The notes below the pieces were generated by a model. That model did not search any database. It was given only the letters and a program-made list of their open reading frames with translations, and was not told where the DNA came from. Of a stretch of 64,000 bases of DNA, positions 1 to 9,870 are shown one piece after another. Numbering within the stretch: position 1 is the first letter of the stretch; each line of letters begins with the position of its first letter. The DNA comes from Nitzschia sp. pyKryTriq1 (Eukaryota; Bacillariophyta; Bacillariophyceae; Bacillariales; Bacillariaceae). Made by a program: the position numbers and the translations under genes. The DNA is taken from positions 1,202,722 through 1,266,721 of the forward strand of contig OY101121.1 in NCBI GenBank assembly GCA_956465555.1, written 5' to 3'.

Positions 1-571
1 CGTAACGACCACCACCAGCGCTACCAGACATTGGAAGAACACACCCAGCGTCCTCATCGTCGTATGACATTGTGTGACCGGATAGGCAGCTCCACAGCCA
101 CAGCAGAAGTACCAGGTACCAGTCGAGTGAGTGGTGCTATCAAGTAAATGATACAAGTACTGCTCTCTATATGTGATACGAATATGCTGTTTGCTGTAGC
201 TGGTACCAGGTACGATACCGGTACGATACGATGTCCCTCACGATGAAAGCTCCCACAGCGAAGCGAATGATGGACTGGTTGGATTTGAGATTCTTCTCTC
301 CCCTCTACCGGTACATACGTACGAGTGCTCGTACTGCTCACTCACCACTGAACATGCGCTACGCGCGCTTTTGCTCTCAAGCATCCGTCGGCAGAGTCAG
401 AGTCGTCGTCGTCGGTGCCTCCCTCTCCCGCCTACGAGTACCGGTATGACAGAAGAATATTCAATAATACAAATCAAATCGCAAGTATTACCCGGTACCG
501 GTACTTTTATCGCATCGACTCATCTACTTTGCTCGTGGAGCAGATAATACTGTAGCGAGAGCTGTTTTAAA
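1..571. other. Intergenic, no gene seen
   Basis: No open frame here has recognisable protein character. The stretch carries four copies of the palindrome TACCGGTA (216-223, 306-313, 439-446, 496-503) and many GGTACC/GTAC words, a texture that recurs in most intergenic spaces of this window. The last 80 bases should hold the promoter and 5' UTR of the gene starting at 572. Confidence 0.5.
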
Positions 572-900
572 ATGAGTGGTGCTGCCGAAACTTCCACGCC
601 AGAAGGATCTTGGGTTCCTTTCATCGTTTTGTTTTTGGTAGCCTTGGTTTGGTGGGCTTCCTTCGGTCAATCGCAGCGAGCCGTCAAGTTTCGACGGTGG
701 TACAATTTGCAGGTAGGTTCTTTGAATCATCTGGCTGAGATAAGAATGATGCTCGTTGATGATTCATTCTCCACTCATTCCGTTATTTTTTCCCGCAGAG
801 AGTCCAATGGAAGAAAAAGCTGGGATTACGAGACGAGAGCATTTATAAGGACGGGGCTGCCGGAGACGGGGCCAACCAAAGACACAAACGTCAAGGGTGA
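572..900 (+). CDS. Small single-pass membrane protein, function unknown
   Basis: I do not recognise this 80-residue protein. It is built from two exons, 572-712 and 799-900, with an 86-base GT-AG intron; the splice joins ..YNLQ to RVQW.. and ends at the TGA at 898-900. About 12 polar residues are followed by a hydrophobic segment (VPFIVLFLVALVWWAS, about residues 16-31) and a strongly basic tail rich in Arg and Lys. The positive-inside rule would put the tail in the cytosol (inference). The intron has a good donor (GTAGGT) and a pyrimidine-rich acceptor (TTTTTTCCCGCAG), which supports a real gene although the product is short. The next gene downstream, on the same strand, is a TPR protein. 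Confidence 0.6.
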
Positions 901-1969
901 TCGCAATGAATCATATCATTATTCCTGGATACTTCGTAGTACGAATATATACATTGAGTGGCGCGTTGCTGGCAATATGGGGCCGATGTGGACTTCAAAC
1001 ATTTAAAATCAAATCTTGGCTGTAAAACAAGAAATCGAGAGAGCAGAAAATTGTTAGACACAAGTAGTTTTTTTCGTCATTGTTCCATTCATTCATGCTC
1101 ATGCAATCATGCTGATGTGCGCCCCGTAACTGTCAAGATTGCGATTTCCTTACTCGAACCTGGCAATACAGAAGCGCGAATTTTCTTTCGGAAGATGGGG
1201 AGGTGCAAATTGAATCACACGGGTTGTATGGCAAGATCGTAAAAATGACTCGATGGTCTGCATCATGCCAGCAGCCGATCTTCCTGCTGAATGAGCGAAT
1301 TATCACAGGAAATAGTAGTAATGCATCGCATTGTCGTGAGGTACGACTCACTTACCTCTTCTGGGTCCTTGACATTGATGAGATACAAGTTCCCAGCGAT
1401 CGACGGCGATGACTCCTCCCTCCTCTGAACATTTTTTACTCAAACGAGGTAAAGTCAACAGGCAAAAATCGTCTCCTCTTCTCTACAATGGGAAATGGGA
1501 TACCGGTACCTGACCAGGTACCGGTATGGAAATACCTGGTACTGTCTACTAGAGAGTCTGTACCGGTAGGTATCCTAGGTACCAGGTACTGTACGAGTAC
1601 ACAAGGGCGTACAGTACACTCTGCTTAGTGTGAGTTGTCAATTGTTGTATGTGTGCTCCCTATGTATATGTACGAGAAATAATAATACGCGCATGCTTTT
1701 TCAATATATTCAGCCTTGTAGATTGCATAATATGGTTACTTAGGAGGTGCGACAGGAAGCTTTTTCGCTGTTCGCTACTTATTTTTGCACCGCTCACAAT
1801 TTTGTCTCATGGGCAACTTTCTTTCGAGCCGTTGGGAGGATGATGATCATGTTGTTGCTTTGTTGAGAAGAAAGAATTTGGAGACACAACCAGGAATGCT
1901 GTGGCGACAAGAGTCATATTCCCAAAAGAAAAATCACTACCGTCATCAAATTCCTATTGTCCTTGAATC
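901..1969. other. Intergenic, no gene seen
   Basis: No convincing gene. TACCGGTA occurs at 1501-1508, 1519-1526 and 1561-1568 inside a GTAC-rich stretch of about 130 bases. Just before the next gene, an open frame from an ATG at 1808 runs to a TAA at 1977-1979 and overlaps the start codon of the TPR gene at 1970; it may be an upstream ORF. Confidence 0.5.
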
Positions 1970-3145
1970 ATGGTCGTAATCGACACAACATCGTCAGACT
2001 TTCACACTCAGTTGCAATCATGGCGCAAGTACCAAGCGGCGTCCATTGGTAACCATGAACGACCCAACGTTGGACGTTACTCAGTCTCGGAATCGGTGAC
2101 ATTGCAGGCGGAAGAGATTCAGCCTCAAGATCGAAAGAGATCATCCCCTCCCAAGCGAAGGCAGGTTCCTGATGAGAGACAGATCAATCAGTTGGTTCAG
2201 ACCGGGGTGGAGGAACATCGAAATGGAGATTTCGATGAAGCCGTCAAGTCATTTCAAGCGGCACTCAAAGGAGAGCTTCTACATTATGGAGGTGATCATC
2301 CTTCGATTGCCCATACACTTGGAAATATCGGTGCTGTCTTTTTGAGACAAGGGAAATTGACACAGGCATCGGAGGCGCTTCGGAAATCATTGGAAATCAA
2401 AGAACAACTCCGAGCCAAATGCGAAAATGACGAAGAGAGACGGAATATTCCCGTAGCTGATGTGCTCAACAACCTCGGCAATTTGGCATGTCTACAAGGC
2501 AACTTCACTCAAAGCATGCAGTTTTATAGACAAAACCTCAGAGAACTGAGGGGGCGTGAGATCCCAGACAAAGATCTTGCCAATGCACTTCACAATATTG
2601 GCCGACTCCATGTCATTCGGCACGAATGGGATGCCGCTTCCAGTATTTTGGCACAATGCCAAAAAGTAGAAGAAGATATTTACGGCCCCAAAAGTCTTGA
2701 GATGGCAGATACGCTGGAGCTCCTTGGGTATGTTCACTTGACCAACAAGTGTCTGGATAATGCCATGATTGCATTCTCGGATGCTTTGGCGATCCACCAG
2801 CGACACTTGGGAGCTGTGCATGAAAATGTTGCGACGGCATTGATCAATGTTGCAATGGTTATGGAAGCGCTGGGGAACCTGAGACACGCTCGTCAAACTT
2901 ATGAAACAGCAAGAGATGTCTTTGCATCTGTTGGAGCTGACGAGGCAACTCATCTTGGATTCCAAGCGGCGAAGCGGGGCCACAAGAATCTAGTGGCCCG
3001 CATTCGATACGAGAAAAAACAAAAAGTGAACGAAAAAATATCCGCGTTCCAGCCGATCTCTGAAGTCGCAGAACGAGATGAGCAAGAGACCCTTGACCAA
3101 CTACTGGACTACGGAGACTCCTCGTGGGAACGACGCGTCTCATAG
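1970..3145 (+). CDS. TPR-repeat protein, kinesin-light-chain-like
   Basis: This intronless gene encodes 391 residues. After a basic, polar N-terminus of about 65 residues come repeated helix-turn-helix TPR units. Recognisable ones include ..VEEHRNGDFDEAVKSFQAAL.., ..IGAVFLRQGKLTQASEALRK.., ..LGNLACLQGNFTQSMQFYRQ.., ..LGYVHLTNKCLDNAMIAFSD.. and ..VAMVMEALGNLRHARQTYET... The roughly 42-residue spacing and the H-P/H-x-x-A linkers (GGDHPSIAHTLGNIG, GAVHENVATALINV) are of the kinesin-light-chain/TPR_12 type, so the protein is probably a protein-interaction scaffold; no enzymatic motif is visible. Diatom genomes are rich in such proteins (established knowledge), so no specific partner can be named. 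It converges with the gene at 3296 across 150 bases. Confidence 0.8.
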   Translation: MVVIDTTSSDFHTQLQSWRKYQAASIGNHERPNVGRYSVSESVTLQAEEIQPQDRKRSSPPKRRQVPDERQINQLVQTGVEEHRNGDFDEAVKSFQAALKGELLHYGGDHPSIAHTLGNIGAVFLRQGKLTQASEALRKSLEIKEQLRAKCENDEERRNIPVADVLNNLGNLACLQGNFTQSMQFYRQNLRELRGREIPDKDLANALHNIGRLHVIRHEWDAASSILAQCQKVEEDIYGPKSLEMADTLELLGYVHLTNKCLDNAMIAFSDALAIHQRHLGAVHENVATALINVAMVMEALGNLRHARQTYETARDVFASVGADEATHLGFQAAKRGHKNLVARIRYEKKQKVNEKISAFQPISEVAERDEQETLDQLLDYGDSSWERRVS

Positions 3146-3295
3146 CATAGATCACTCCAGTAGAAAGCCTCGATGCAATGAAGTGTTCATTCGATTCTAA
3201 TATATAAAAGAAACGGTAGATTCTCAGACTGGCAGAAGTTGGATTATCACCATGACTTGTAGACTCGGCCGTTTCCAAGGTCTCCCGCCCACTAT

Positions 3296-3703
3296 CTATG
3301 CGTTTGGTTTCTTTTCATCGTACAGCCCCTCTCGTAACCACATTTCTTCGTCAGTTTTTCTCACATTTATTCTGCCTGTCTTCCCGCCCATTTGCTCGAC
3401 AGTACGGGGCCTACGGCGAGTGACTCGACCCTCCATCTCCCTCCACATTGGTTGCAGATTATCATCAGTATCGACTACCACTGATGGTTCAGTAAACTTG
3501 CGTTCCAGTGTATCTAGTTGTTTCTTCCTCCATTCCACGGATGTTAACCCTGATGTTCCCTTGTTGCTACCAGTCGTGTTATCAGAAAATGTGCGTTTTT
3601 CGCAAGCAATCATCTTCCCACAATTCGCCGATCCAAGAGTTGTCCGCGAAAGAAGTCCAATCTGGCGGAGACGTTGAAGGAGCAAACGCTGAGTACTGCG
3701 CAT
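3296..3703 (-). CDS. Small protein with mitochondrial-type presequence, function unknown
   Basis: An open frame extends upstream to 3769, but only with a TTG; the first ATG is at 3703 and gives 135 residues. It starts MRSTQRLLLQRLRQIGLLSR, an Arg/Leu-rich amphipathic stretch without acidic residues that is typical of a mitochondrial targeting peptide. The mature part is charged and ends with a motif-like tail containing EEMWLREGLYDEKKP. I do not recognise the family; it resembles small accessory proteins of mitochondria. No cysteine pairs or membrane segments are visible. It is convergent with the TPR gene. Confidence 0.5.
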   Translation of the reverse strand: MRSTQRLLLQRLRQIGLLSRTTLGSANCGKMIACEKRTFSDNTTGSNKGTSGLTSVEWRKKQLDTLERKFTEPSVVVDTDDNLQPMWREMEGRVTRRRPRTVEQMGGKTGRINVRKTDEEMWLREGLYDEKKPNA

Positions 3704-3963
3704 CGTGAGGTCTGATAGTCCTTTAGATTTCGAAACTTTCGCGATATAAGCTACTGAAACGAAGGACAAACTCTTTCGGAGCAGAAGTCTGTAGATAATT
3801 GGGTGAAGAGGGAGCAGTGAAGAGTGATTGATGAGCTCAGTATTACTTGTACAGTATGAGTACCGGTATCTCTCCTCTCACATCATCATCGCTGATGATC
3901 CTTCATCATCTTTTTTCTCATCTTCTTTTTCTCATAATCTTCGCCGCGCGCTCGCCGCCGCAC

Positions 3964-4773
3964 CCCGCCCGCCATCCCTTCACACCTTATCAAGGACGAG
4001 GCAAGGAGATGTACCCAAGCTACCGGTGTCCAAAAGTGATGCCGTTGCAAAAGTGATGCCGTTTTTTCGCTGCGCGCGTAAAAGCACGCGGGGTTTCATG
4101 ACTTGTACGATTATAGACCCACGCACAGCTTTTGTTGTTAGCTACTGTAGAGTAGTGATGTACTCCTCTAGACTAGCTACGAACAGGACAACAACGGCAT
4201 AGGTGATGTAGACTACGAGACATAATTATCATTTGACAGCAACCTAAAGTATGAGTTACAACTTGGTACCGCCACCAACTACTGGTACAGTTAGTAGCGA
4301 GTATCTCTGCTAAAAAGGTCTCGCTGGCAATATTTACTAGCTAAATTTACACGCGGATTTTCACGCAGTACCTACCCAGCACAACATAGATCGGTGAGAT
4401 TCAGGTCAAAAATCGATCATTTCAAAAATCCAACACAACACAATATTTCTTCATACAATGAAGAATATTGTCATAATTGGCTTACCTTCGTTTCATGGTC
4501 TGGTTGTTGAGATATGGTCTTCGCCATAGTCAGTTTGTGTTTTTGTACCTAAACGGCATCACTTTTTCTACGCCATCTACGTAGAATCAGTACCGCGCGA
4601 AAAATGGCATCACTTTTGGACACCGGTAGCAAGGGTATCCCCGAGAGAGGACGATCTTGCTACGCAAATCGAAATCGATCAGGGGCATAGGCCAACGAAT
4701 TATTTCACTAACAGTACTATACCATCGGTCTACAGTGTCCGAGAGAGTTGAGGGTTTGTTGGCGCCTGCGCCA
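3964..4773. repeat. Direct duplicate, copy A (interrupted by transposon)
   Basis: Left arm 3964-4019 and right arm 4634-4773 together match copy B at 4935-5130 almost base for base; one difference seen is C3973 against T4944. The 610-bp element at 4020-4629 splits copy A. No coding function is visible in either copy. Confidence 0.85.
4020..4629. mobile_element. Non-autonomous DNA transposon (MITE-like) with terminal inverted repeats
   Basis: The element begins CTACCGGTGTCCAAAAGTGA and ends with its inverse, TCACTTTTGGACACCGGTAG, flanked on both sides by CAAG (4016-4019 and 4630-4633). The same sequence without the element is present at 4935-5130, where a single CAAG occupies 4987-4990, so the boundaries are proven by an empty site. 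Because the ends are palindromic, a 2-base AA duplication with ends GCTACC/GGTAGC fits equally well. The word AAAGTGATGCC occurs twice near each end in inverted orientation (4032, 4049 / 4555, 4606), as transposase-binding subterminal repeats often do. No transposase reading frame is visible inside. The superfamily cannot be assigned with confidence. Confidence 0.85.
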
Positions 4774-4934
4774 TGGCTACCCCCAACGAACGAAGGACAG
4801 ACAAGAAGTCGAACGAACACCCAAACCCTAAACCGATACCAAGAGAGACGACCGATGGATCTCATAAGATCATCGAGTCAACTTCGGTATCGCAACTCCC
4901 AACTTCGGATTTCTAGATTAATTAGCTTTAAAAA

Positions 4935-5130
4935 CCCGCCCGCTATCCCTTCACACCTTATCAAGGACGAGGCAAGGAGATGTACCCAAGGGTATCCCCG
5001 AGAGAGGACGATCTTGCTACGCAAATCGAAATCGATCAGGGGCATAGGCCAACGAATTATTTCACTAACAGTACTATACCATCGGTCTACAGTGTCCGAG
5101 AGAGTTGAGGGTTTGTTGGCGCCTGCGCCA
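4935..5130. repeat. Direct duplicate, copy B (empty site of the transposon)
   Basis: This is the uninterrupted copy of the segment split at 3964-4773. It runs through GTACCCAAGGGTATCC (4982-4997) where copy A carries the 610-bp element, and ends at GCGCCTGCGCCA, after which the two copies diverge (5131 against 4774). Confidence 0.85.
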
Positions 5131-5302
5131 CGCGCTTTTGCGACGACTGACTCACTCGACTCACTCGACTCAAACGACGAACTTTCTTCTTGTTGCACAC
5201 TTCATTTTTGCATTGATTGCTAATGATGAATGACAACATATACTGTTGCTCTCCACACTCCAGTTGTTGTTGCTCAGTTTTTAAGCCCGTGGCATTCCAG
5301 TA

Positions 5303-6772
5303 ATGTTTTCTGGGAGGTGGGAACCCCGGTTACCAAGGTCATCGTCGTCCCTAAAATGGTTCTTTTGGTTGCTTCTGCCGTTAGCAATCTTCTACTGCGT
5401 GGCCATGGTGGCTTCAACTTTTGTCGCCGTCCATGCTCCACCGGAGACGACCGAAGCTGCTGCCATCATGCCACCTCCTCTTCTCGCCTCTAAATCTGAA
5501 TTATCAGCAGCGACGACCAAGATTGCTCACACCGTGCCACTTCGTCCCCCCTCTGAGTCTGAAGAATTATCAAGCCTTTCTTCTGTGGATTATTTTGCAT
5601 GTTGCGGTCTTGGACATCGTCTCATTCGCATGTCTGCGGCCCATTACGTTGCAAGAGTCAAAGGACTTTCCCTCCGATCCTTTTGGGGCTGGTGTGGGGA
5701 ACAAAATCCCATTGAAGTCTTTTCGTACCTCTTTGAGCCACCGTCCCAAGAGGAACTCCAGCACGTGACCTCGCGCAATATTGTTTTGCCTTTTTACAGT
5801 GCAGTTCCAGGCTTCGTGGGCGTAAAGAGGAAACCGACCAAGGTTAATTCAACGGCCTGTCCTTGTCATGGTGATAAGATTGATGCCGATTTGGAATTGT
5901 ACTCGTCACTTCGGAGAAGATTCCGAGCAAAGAGTCAGTTGGATGTCTTCGTGAAAGAACACTTCGAATCCAGGACGGTGATTGGAATTCATATACGTGC
6001 GGGCAATGGCGAGAAGGGGGAGTTTGTTCGCAAAGGGAGGACAATTGATAATCCCACGGTATGGGTACGGCAGGTCAGCCAACTCATTCGAGACTTTTTG
6101 CAAAGTCAAAAGCCCCGTATCCGTCCTCCTCTCTTGTATATTGCTACTGACACGCCTTCCATGGTATCACTTTTTCGACAAGAATTGGAACCGGCCAATA
6201 TACCAGTGTTGGATTTGCCGCAACAAGAACGTCGAGAGGAGGGACAGGGAGTGCTATTCGGTGTTTCTCAAGAAGTCCACGACAAGGATGAAAATTCAGA
6301 GGACGACCATTCTGGCTGTCTCAATGGCTGGACCCATGCCCTCATGGATATGTTTTTGCTCAGTCATGCAGATGTCGTCGTTGCGGCAACACCTAGTTCC
6401 TTCACTCAAAGCGCCCCCATGTCTCTGGCCTTTGGGGACCAGACGAACCGTCGAAAGCTACTGTCTAAACCATATTGCGAGGTGGTGTCTCGTGTGATAG
6501 AAGAAAAAGTCAATTCTACAAAAGTCAGACGCAAACTCCCTCCAACCCTTCAATGTTATGAGAGCTATCAAGATTGGTGCTGCAACTATTCTACTTGGGT
6601 TAGGTTCGTAGGACTGCACGTTCACAGGGAATTGGTTGAGTTCGTGCGTCCGGAGAATCTTGCGGATTTTGAACGAAGGGAATATCCTGAAATGCGCAAT
6701 AGAAGCATCGATTGCTCACGGCCACGACGAGGGGTAGGGCTCAAGAACAACTGTTTACCATATCAATGGTAG
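5303..6772 (+). CDS. Type II membrane glycosyltransferase, fucosyltransferase-like
   Basis: The protein has 489 residues and no intron. A short basic N-terminus is followed by one membrane anchor (WFFWLLLPLAIFYCVAMVAS, about residues 19-38) and a Ser/Thr/Pro-rich stem, the layout of a Golgi glycosyltransferase. The lumenal part contains ACCGLGHRLIRMS near residue 95, then IGIHIRAGNGEKGEF near residue 228, matching the G-x-H-x-R loop that binds GDP-fucose in NodZ/alpha-1,6-fucosyltransferase-type enzymes, then YIATDTPS and, near residue 365, a conserved ADVVVAATPSSFTQSAP segment like the donor-site end of that fold. Several cysteines in the C-terminal 100 residues suggest disulfides. The fucosyltransferase assignment is from fold motifs only, and the acceptor is unknown. 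Confidence 0.6.
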   Translation: MFSGRWEPRLPRSSSSLKWFFWLLLPLAIFYCVAMVASTFVAVHAPPETTEAAAIMPPPLLASKSELSAATTKIAHTVPLRPPSESEELSSLSSVDYFACCGLGHRLIRMSAAHYVARVKGLSLRSFWGWCGEQNPIEVFSYLFEPPSQEELQHVTSRNIVLPFYSAVPGFVGVKRKPTKVNSTACPCHGDKIDADLELYSSLRRRFRAKSQLDVFVKEHFESRTVIGIHIRAGNGEKGEFVRKGRTIDNPTVWVRQVSQLIRDFLQSQKPRIRPPLLYIATDTPSMVSLFRQELEPANIPVLDLPQQERREEGQGVLFGVSQEVHDKDENSEDDHSGCLNGWTHALMDMFLLSHADVVVAATPSSFTQSAPMSLAFGDQTNRRKLLSKPYCEVVSRVIEEKVNSTKVRRKLPPTLQCYESYQDWCCNYSTWVRFVGLHVHRELVEFVRPENLADFERREYPEMRNRSIDCSRPRRGVGLKNNCLPYQW

Positions 6773-7173
6773 ATGCGATATTTGAGCAAAAACTAGATTA
6801 CTGTACAGTACATCTATATTTTTTGGTGCGTCGATACAGTACTGGTACTGTAACGGTACTCCACCTCTACCGGTAGAGTAGTAGAGAGGGCTCTCTCTCT
6901 ACCGGTACCGTACCGGCATACCGGTGTAGTCTTTCTTCGTGACGACGTCCCCCCGCCGCCAGTCGAGTATTTCGACTGGTTCGACTGCTCACTCCGACGA
7001 CCGACGGACGACGAACGGTTAATAATGGCGAAGCCCAAAAAAATCTTCTGCTTTTTTTTGCGTCTCTCCGCAGTCCGACGTCACGAGATAATGAAAAAGG
7101 AATAAGAAGGATGAAATGAAACAAAAGCAAGGATGATGAGTTCTGACAAATATATTAAGACACTCGGTCAATC
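6773..7173. other. Intergenic, promoter of DGAT2
   Basis: No gene. TACCGGTA is found at 6868-6875 and 6900-6907 among GGTACT/GGTACC words, plus a short CT-repeat. The ATG of the DGAT2 gene follows at 7174. Confidence 0.45.
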
Positions 7174-8688
7174 ATGAGGATGGAGGACGTGAATGCTAGC
7201 ACAGCTACAAGTACAAGTACAAGTACTACTTCTACTAGTAGTAGTAGCAGTAGTAGTAGCACCGACAACCACAACAACACGAAGCGAGCTTCGGTGCTGC
7301 TCCACGCTCCCGTGGTCGGTGATGTGAGTTTTGGAAGTTCCTGGGAACGACGTTGGCAGACACTGGCCATGTTTTCCTGCAGTCTCTATTTCATCATTCC
7401 CAGTGTCTTTGGGATGTGGGCCTTGACTCTTTGGTGTTTGTTTGGAACGCACAACAGCGGTACAAGTACGAGCATCGGTAGTATTGCCAGTCTCCTCATG
7501 AGAGGCTCATCGTCGTCATCAGCAGTAGCAGCAGCAGCGGCAGCATCGACCGAGCAGACGACGGCGATGACGACGACGTTGAATCCTTCGTGGCTAACGG
7601 TTCTAGTGGCCTTGTATCTTGGCTTTGCCTTTGTCTTGGACAAATCTCCTACAGCAGGGACTCGACCTCCCCTGTTGCGAACATTCCCGTTTCAAAAGTG
7701 GTGGCAATACTCGTGTGACTATCTCCCGCTTTTGCTAGTCAAGACAGCCGATTTGCCGACAGATCAGGGGCAACGATATGTGTTGGGGTATCATCCGCAT
7801 GGAATCATTTCGGTCGGGTGTTTTGGAGCCTTTGCTACAGATGGAGCAAGAGTTTTGGATTTGACGACTACGGAGGCGGCAACGACGACAACGACCAAAC
7901 AAGACCAAACAAAGAAACAAGAAGATGTTGACGACAACGATGATGTTGACGACGAAAATACTGCAGGTACTGGTAGTGGTCCCCAACAACAACAGCGTGG
8001 ATTTTCGTCGCTCTTTCCTGGTTTGGATCGAAGAGTCATAACACTACCCCAAAATTTTCAAACGCCCTTTTTGAGAGAATACTTTCTATTCATGGGTGCG
8101 TGTACGTCGGCCAAGGAAACCTTTCGAACCGTCTTGAAACGACCCCAGACGGCCCTGGTGGTGGTTGTCGGTGGTGCTGCCGAAAGCTTACAATCGGCCG
8201 AAGGATCGATGGATTTGGTATTGGAATCGCGGAAAGGATTTTGTCGAGAAGCCATTTTGGCCCAAGCTTCCTTGGTGCCCGTCTTGGGATTCGGTGAAAC
8301 CGATCTCTACAAGATCGTCCAGCCGAGCGATGGAATGGCCAAGATCCAATCGCTATTCAAGCGCATGACGGGATTTGGAATGCCACTCTTTCAAGGACGG
8401 AGTATACTCTTTCAAGACATTGGCATCATGCCACAACGGAAACCTGTCGTGGTGGTAGTCGGAGCGCCCTTGCCACCGCCATCATGGAAGAATAAAGAGA
8501 AAGGCGGATCATTTCATCCGGAGATTGATCGAGCGACGGGGAAAGCATTGAACGACGATGGTAAAATGCTCAATGATTATCATGCACAGTACGTTCAGGC
8601 TCTGGAAGACCTTTTTGAAACGTACAAGAACGCACCTTGGAATATTCCAGGACGAGATCGGCGCAAATCGTTGGCAATTGTCAGGTAG
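7174..8688 (+). CDS. DGAT2: Diacylglycerol O-acyltransferase 2
   Basis: Predicted to make triacylglycerol from diacylglycerol and acyl-CoA in the ER, feeding lipid droplets. The 504-residue product carries the DGAT2 hallmark YHPHG (HPHG at residues 207-210), followed by GIISVGCFGAFATDG, then FPGLDRRVITLPQNF, PFLREYFLFMGA and a VVVVGGAAESL..LVLESRKGFCREAI block, all conserved in the family. Two hydrophobic stretches precede the catalytic part (around residues 65-90 and 140-155), as expected for a hairpin membrane anchor. The N-terminal 45 residues are low-complexity Ser/Thr, and a variable insert of about 45 residues rich in Thr, Asp and Gln separates the HPHG block from the FPGLDRR block. No intron. 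It converges with the dehydrogenase gene across only 117 bases. Diatoms hold several DGAT2 paralogues; which one this is cannot be told. Confidence 0.93.
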   Translation: MRMEDVNASTATSTSTSTTSTSSSSSSSSTDNHNNTKRASVLLHAPVVGDVSFGSSWERRWQTLAMFSCSLYFIIPSVFGMWALTLWCLFGTHNSGTSTSIGSIASLLMRGSSSSSAVAAAAAASTEQTTAMTTTLNPSWLTVLVALYLGFAFVLDKSPTAGTRPPLLRTFPFQKWWQYSCDYLPLLLVKTADLPTDQGQRYVLGYHPHGIISVGCFGAFATDGARVLDLTTTEAATTTTTKQDQTKKQEDVDDNDDVDDENTAGTGSGPQQQQRGFSSLFPGLDRRVITLPQNFQTPFLREYFLFMGACTSAKETFRTVLKRPQTALVVVVGGAAESLQSAEGSMDLVLESRKGFCREAILAQASLVPVLGFGETDLYKIVQPSDGMAKIQSLFKRMTGFGMPLFQGRSILFQDIGIMPQRKPVVVVVGAPLPPPSWKNKEKGGSFHPEIDRATGKALNDDGKMLNDYHAQYVQALEDLFETYKNAPWNIPGRDRRKSLAIVR

Positions 8689-8805
8689 TAGTGAGATTGC
8701 GCAGTCATAGGGTAGACTACTGCATAACAGAAGAGTATTACATTTTTGTATACGATTTCAATGTCGCCGATTTGGGTGTTTTCACAAAGTAAACACTAAT
8801 AGCTT

Positions 8806-9870
8806 TTAATTGACGACATTTATCATTTCTTCTTCCTTGGTAGCCTTGCAGTAGGCTTCAATCGAATCTGCAGTCATGTCAACAAGGCGTTGGCGGGTTT
8901 CTATTCGCCGCCATCCTGTATGAGGACTCAGCCAGACATTTGGCAAATCCCACAGCTCGGAATCCATAGGCGGTGGCTCAGTAGTTGTAACATCTAGTCC
9001 TGCACCAGCAATGAGCCCAGCCTTCAGGCCTTCAATCAACTCTTCTTCCCTGCAGATCGCACCACGCGAAGTATTGATAAGAAAAGCCGTGGGTTTCATT
9101 TGCTTCAACTGCTCTAACCCAAAGGATCTACGCGTCTCATCATTCAATGGGCAATGAATGGAGACGAAGTCGGATTGTTGTAAGAGAGGTTCCAAGTCTT
9201 TAACAGTTTTCACTCGTTCGTTGTTCGCTAATCGATGCGAGTCTGGCAACTTGCCGGCGCGACTGCTGATAATCACGTTCATTCCCAAAGCAAGACAAAT
9301 ATCTGCCACTTTCCCACCAATCATACCCCCACCACCAATCAAACCGACTGTCTTGTCTCCTAGTTCCATGAGTGGAAGGGTAAACGGACCCGTGAAATTG
9401 CTACGATCACCTGCTTGTAACATGCGTTGCTGATCAAACATGCTGACTGAAAAATTCATCAAGTAGGTGACGGCCATATGCGCAACGGCTTCCGTGCTGT
9501 AGGTTGGAACATTACAGACGAGCACACCGCGCTCTCGTGCCGCCTGAATCGGCAAGTTGTTGTATCCCGTCCCGGCTTCACAGAGCAACTTGACCGTTTC
9601 CGGAAAGTCTTGGAAGATTTCTTTGGGCACTGGCATTTCCTTGGTAATGACAATCTCGGCACCTTTGACTTGATCTAACATTTCCTGTCGATCCGTCACC
9701 TTATCGACATCGTGCCGATGAAAGTCACAGAGAGACTCTAGTCGAGAAAAGTCCAACTTTCCGTCGTAGTCCAAGCGAGAGGCATTCAAGAACACCGTCA
9801 CGGGTCGTTTGGGTGCTGTTCCGCCACTTGTCATTGTGGACATCAGTCGGCGGGCTGTGAGACGAAACAT
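8806..9870 (-). CDS. D-2-hydroxyacid dehydrogenase (hydroxypyruvate/glyoxylate reductase-like), probably mitochondrial
   Basis: A 354-residue NAD(P)-dependent enzyme that should interconvert 2-oxo acids and D-2-hydroxy acids. The N-terminus MFRLTARRLMSTM is Arg-rich and reads as a mitochondrial presequence. The nucleotide-binding domain has VGLIGGGGMIGGKVADICLA in place of the usual G-x-G-x-x-G, with the same fold position and an ISSR second-strand end. Catalytic residues of the family are present: Arg in NTSRG (R269), Glu in GLDVTTTEP and His in SPHTGW (H317). The substrate is not determined by these motifs; hydroxypyruvate or glyoxylate reduction in photorespiration is plausible but inferred. 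It shares a 612-base divergent promoter with the Nop25-like gene, in which a TGACGTCA site is seen. Confidence 0.85.
   Translation of the reverse strand: MFRLTARRLMSTMTSGGTAPKRPVTVFLNASRLDYDGKLDFSRLESLCDFHRHDVDKVTDRQEMLDQVKGAEIVITKEMPVPKEIFQDFPETVKLLCEAGTGYNNLPIQAARERGVLVCNVPTYSTEAVAHMAVTYLMNFSVSMFDQQRMLQAGDRSNFTGPFTLPLMELGDKTVGLIGGGGMIGGKVADICLALGMNVIISSRAGKLPDSHRLANNERVKTVKDLEPLLQQSDFVSIHCPLNDETRRSFGLEQLKQMKPTAFLINTSRGAICREEELIEGLKAGLIAGAGLDVTTTEPPPMDSELWDLPNVWLSPHTGWRRIETRQRLVDMTADSIEAYCKATKEEEMINVVN

Noticed and set aside
4820-4845. AAACCCTAAACC, resembling telomere repeat
   Set aside because: Only one and a half units; far from a telomeric array.
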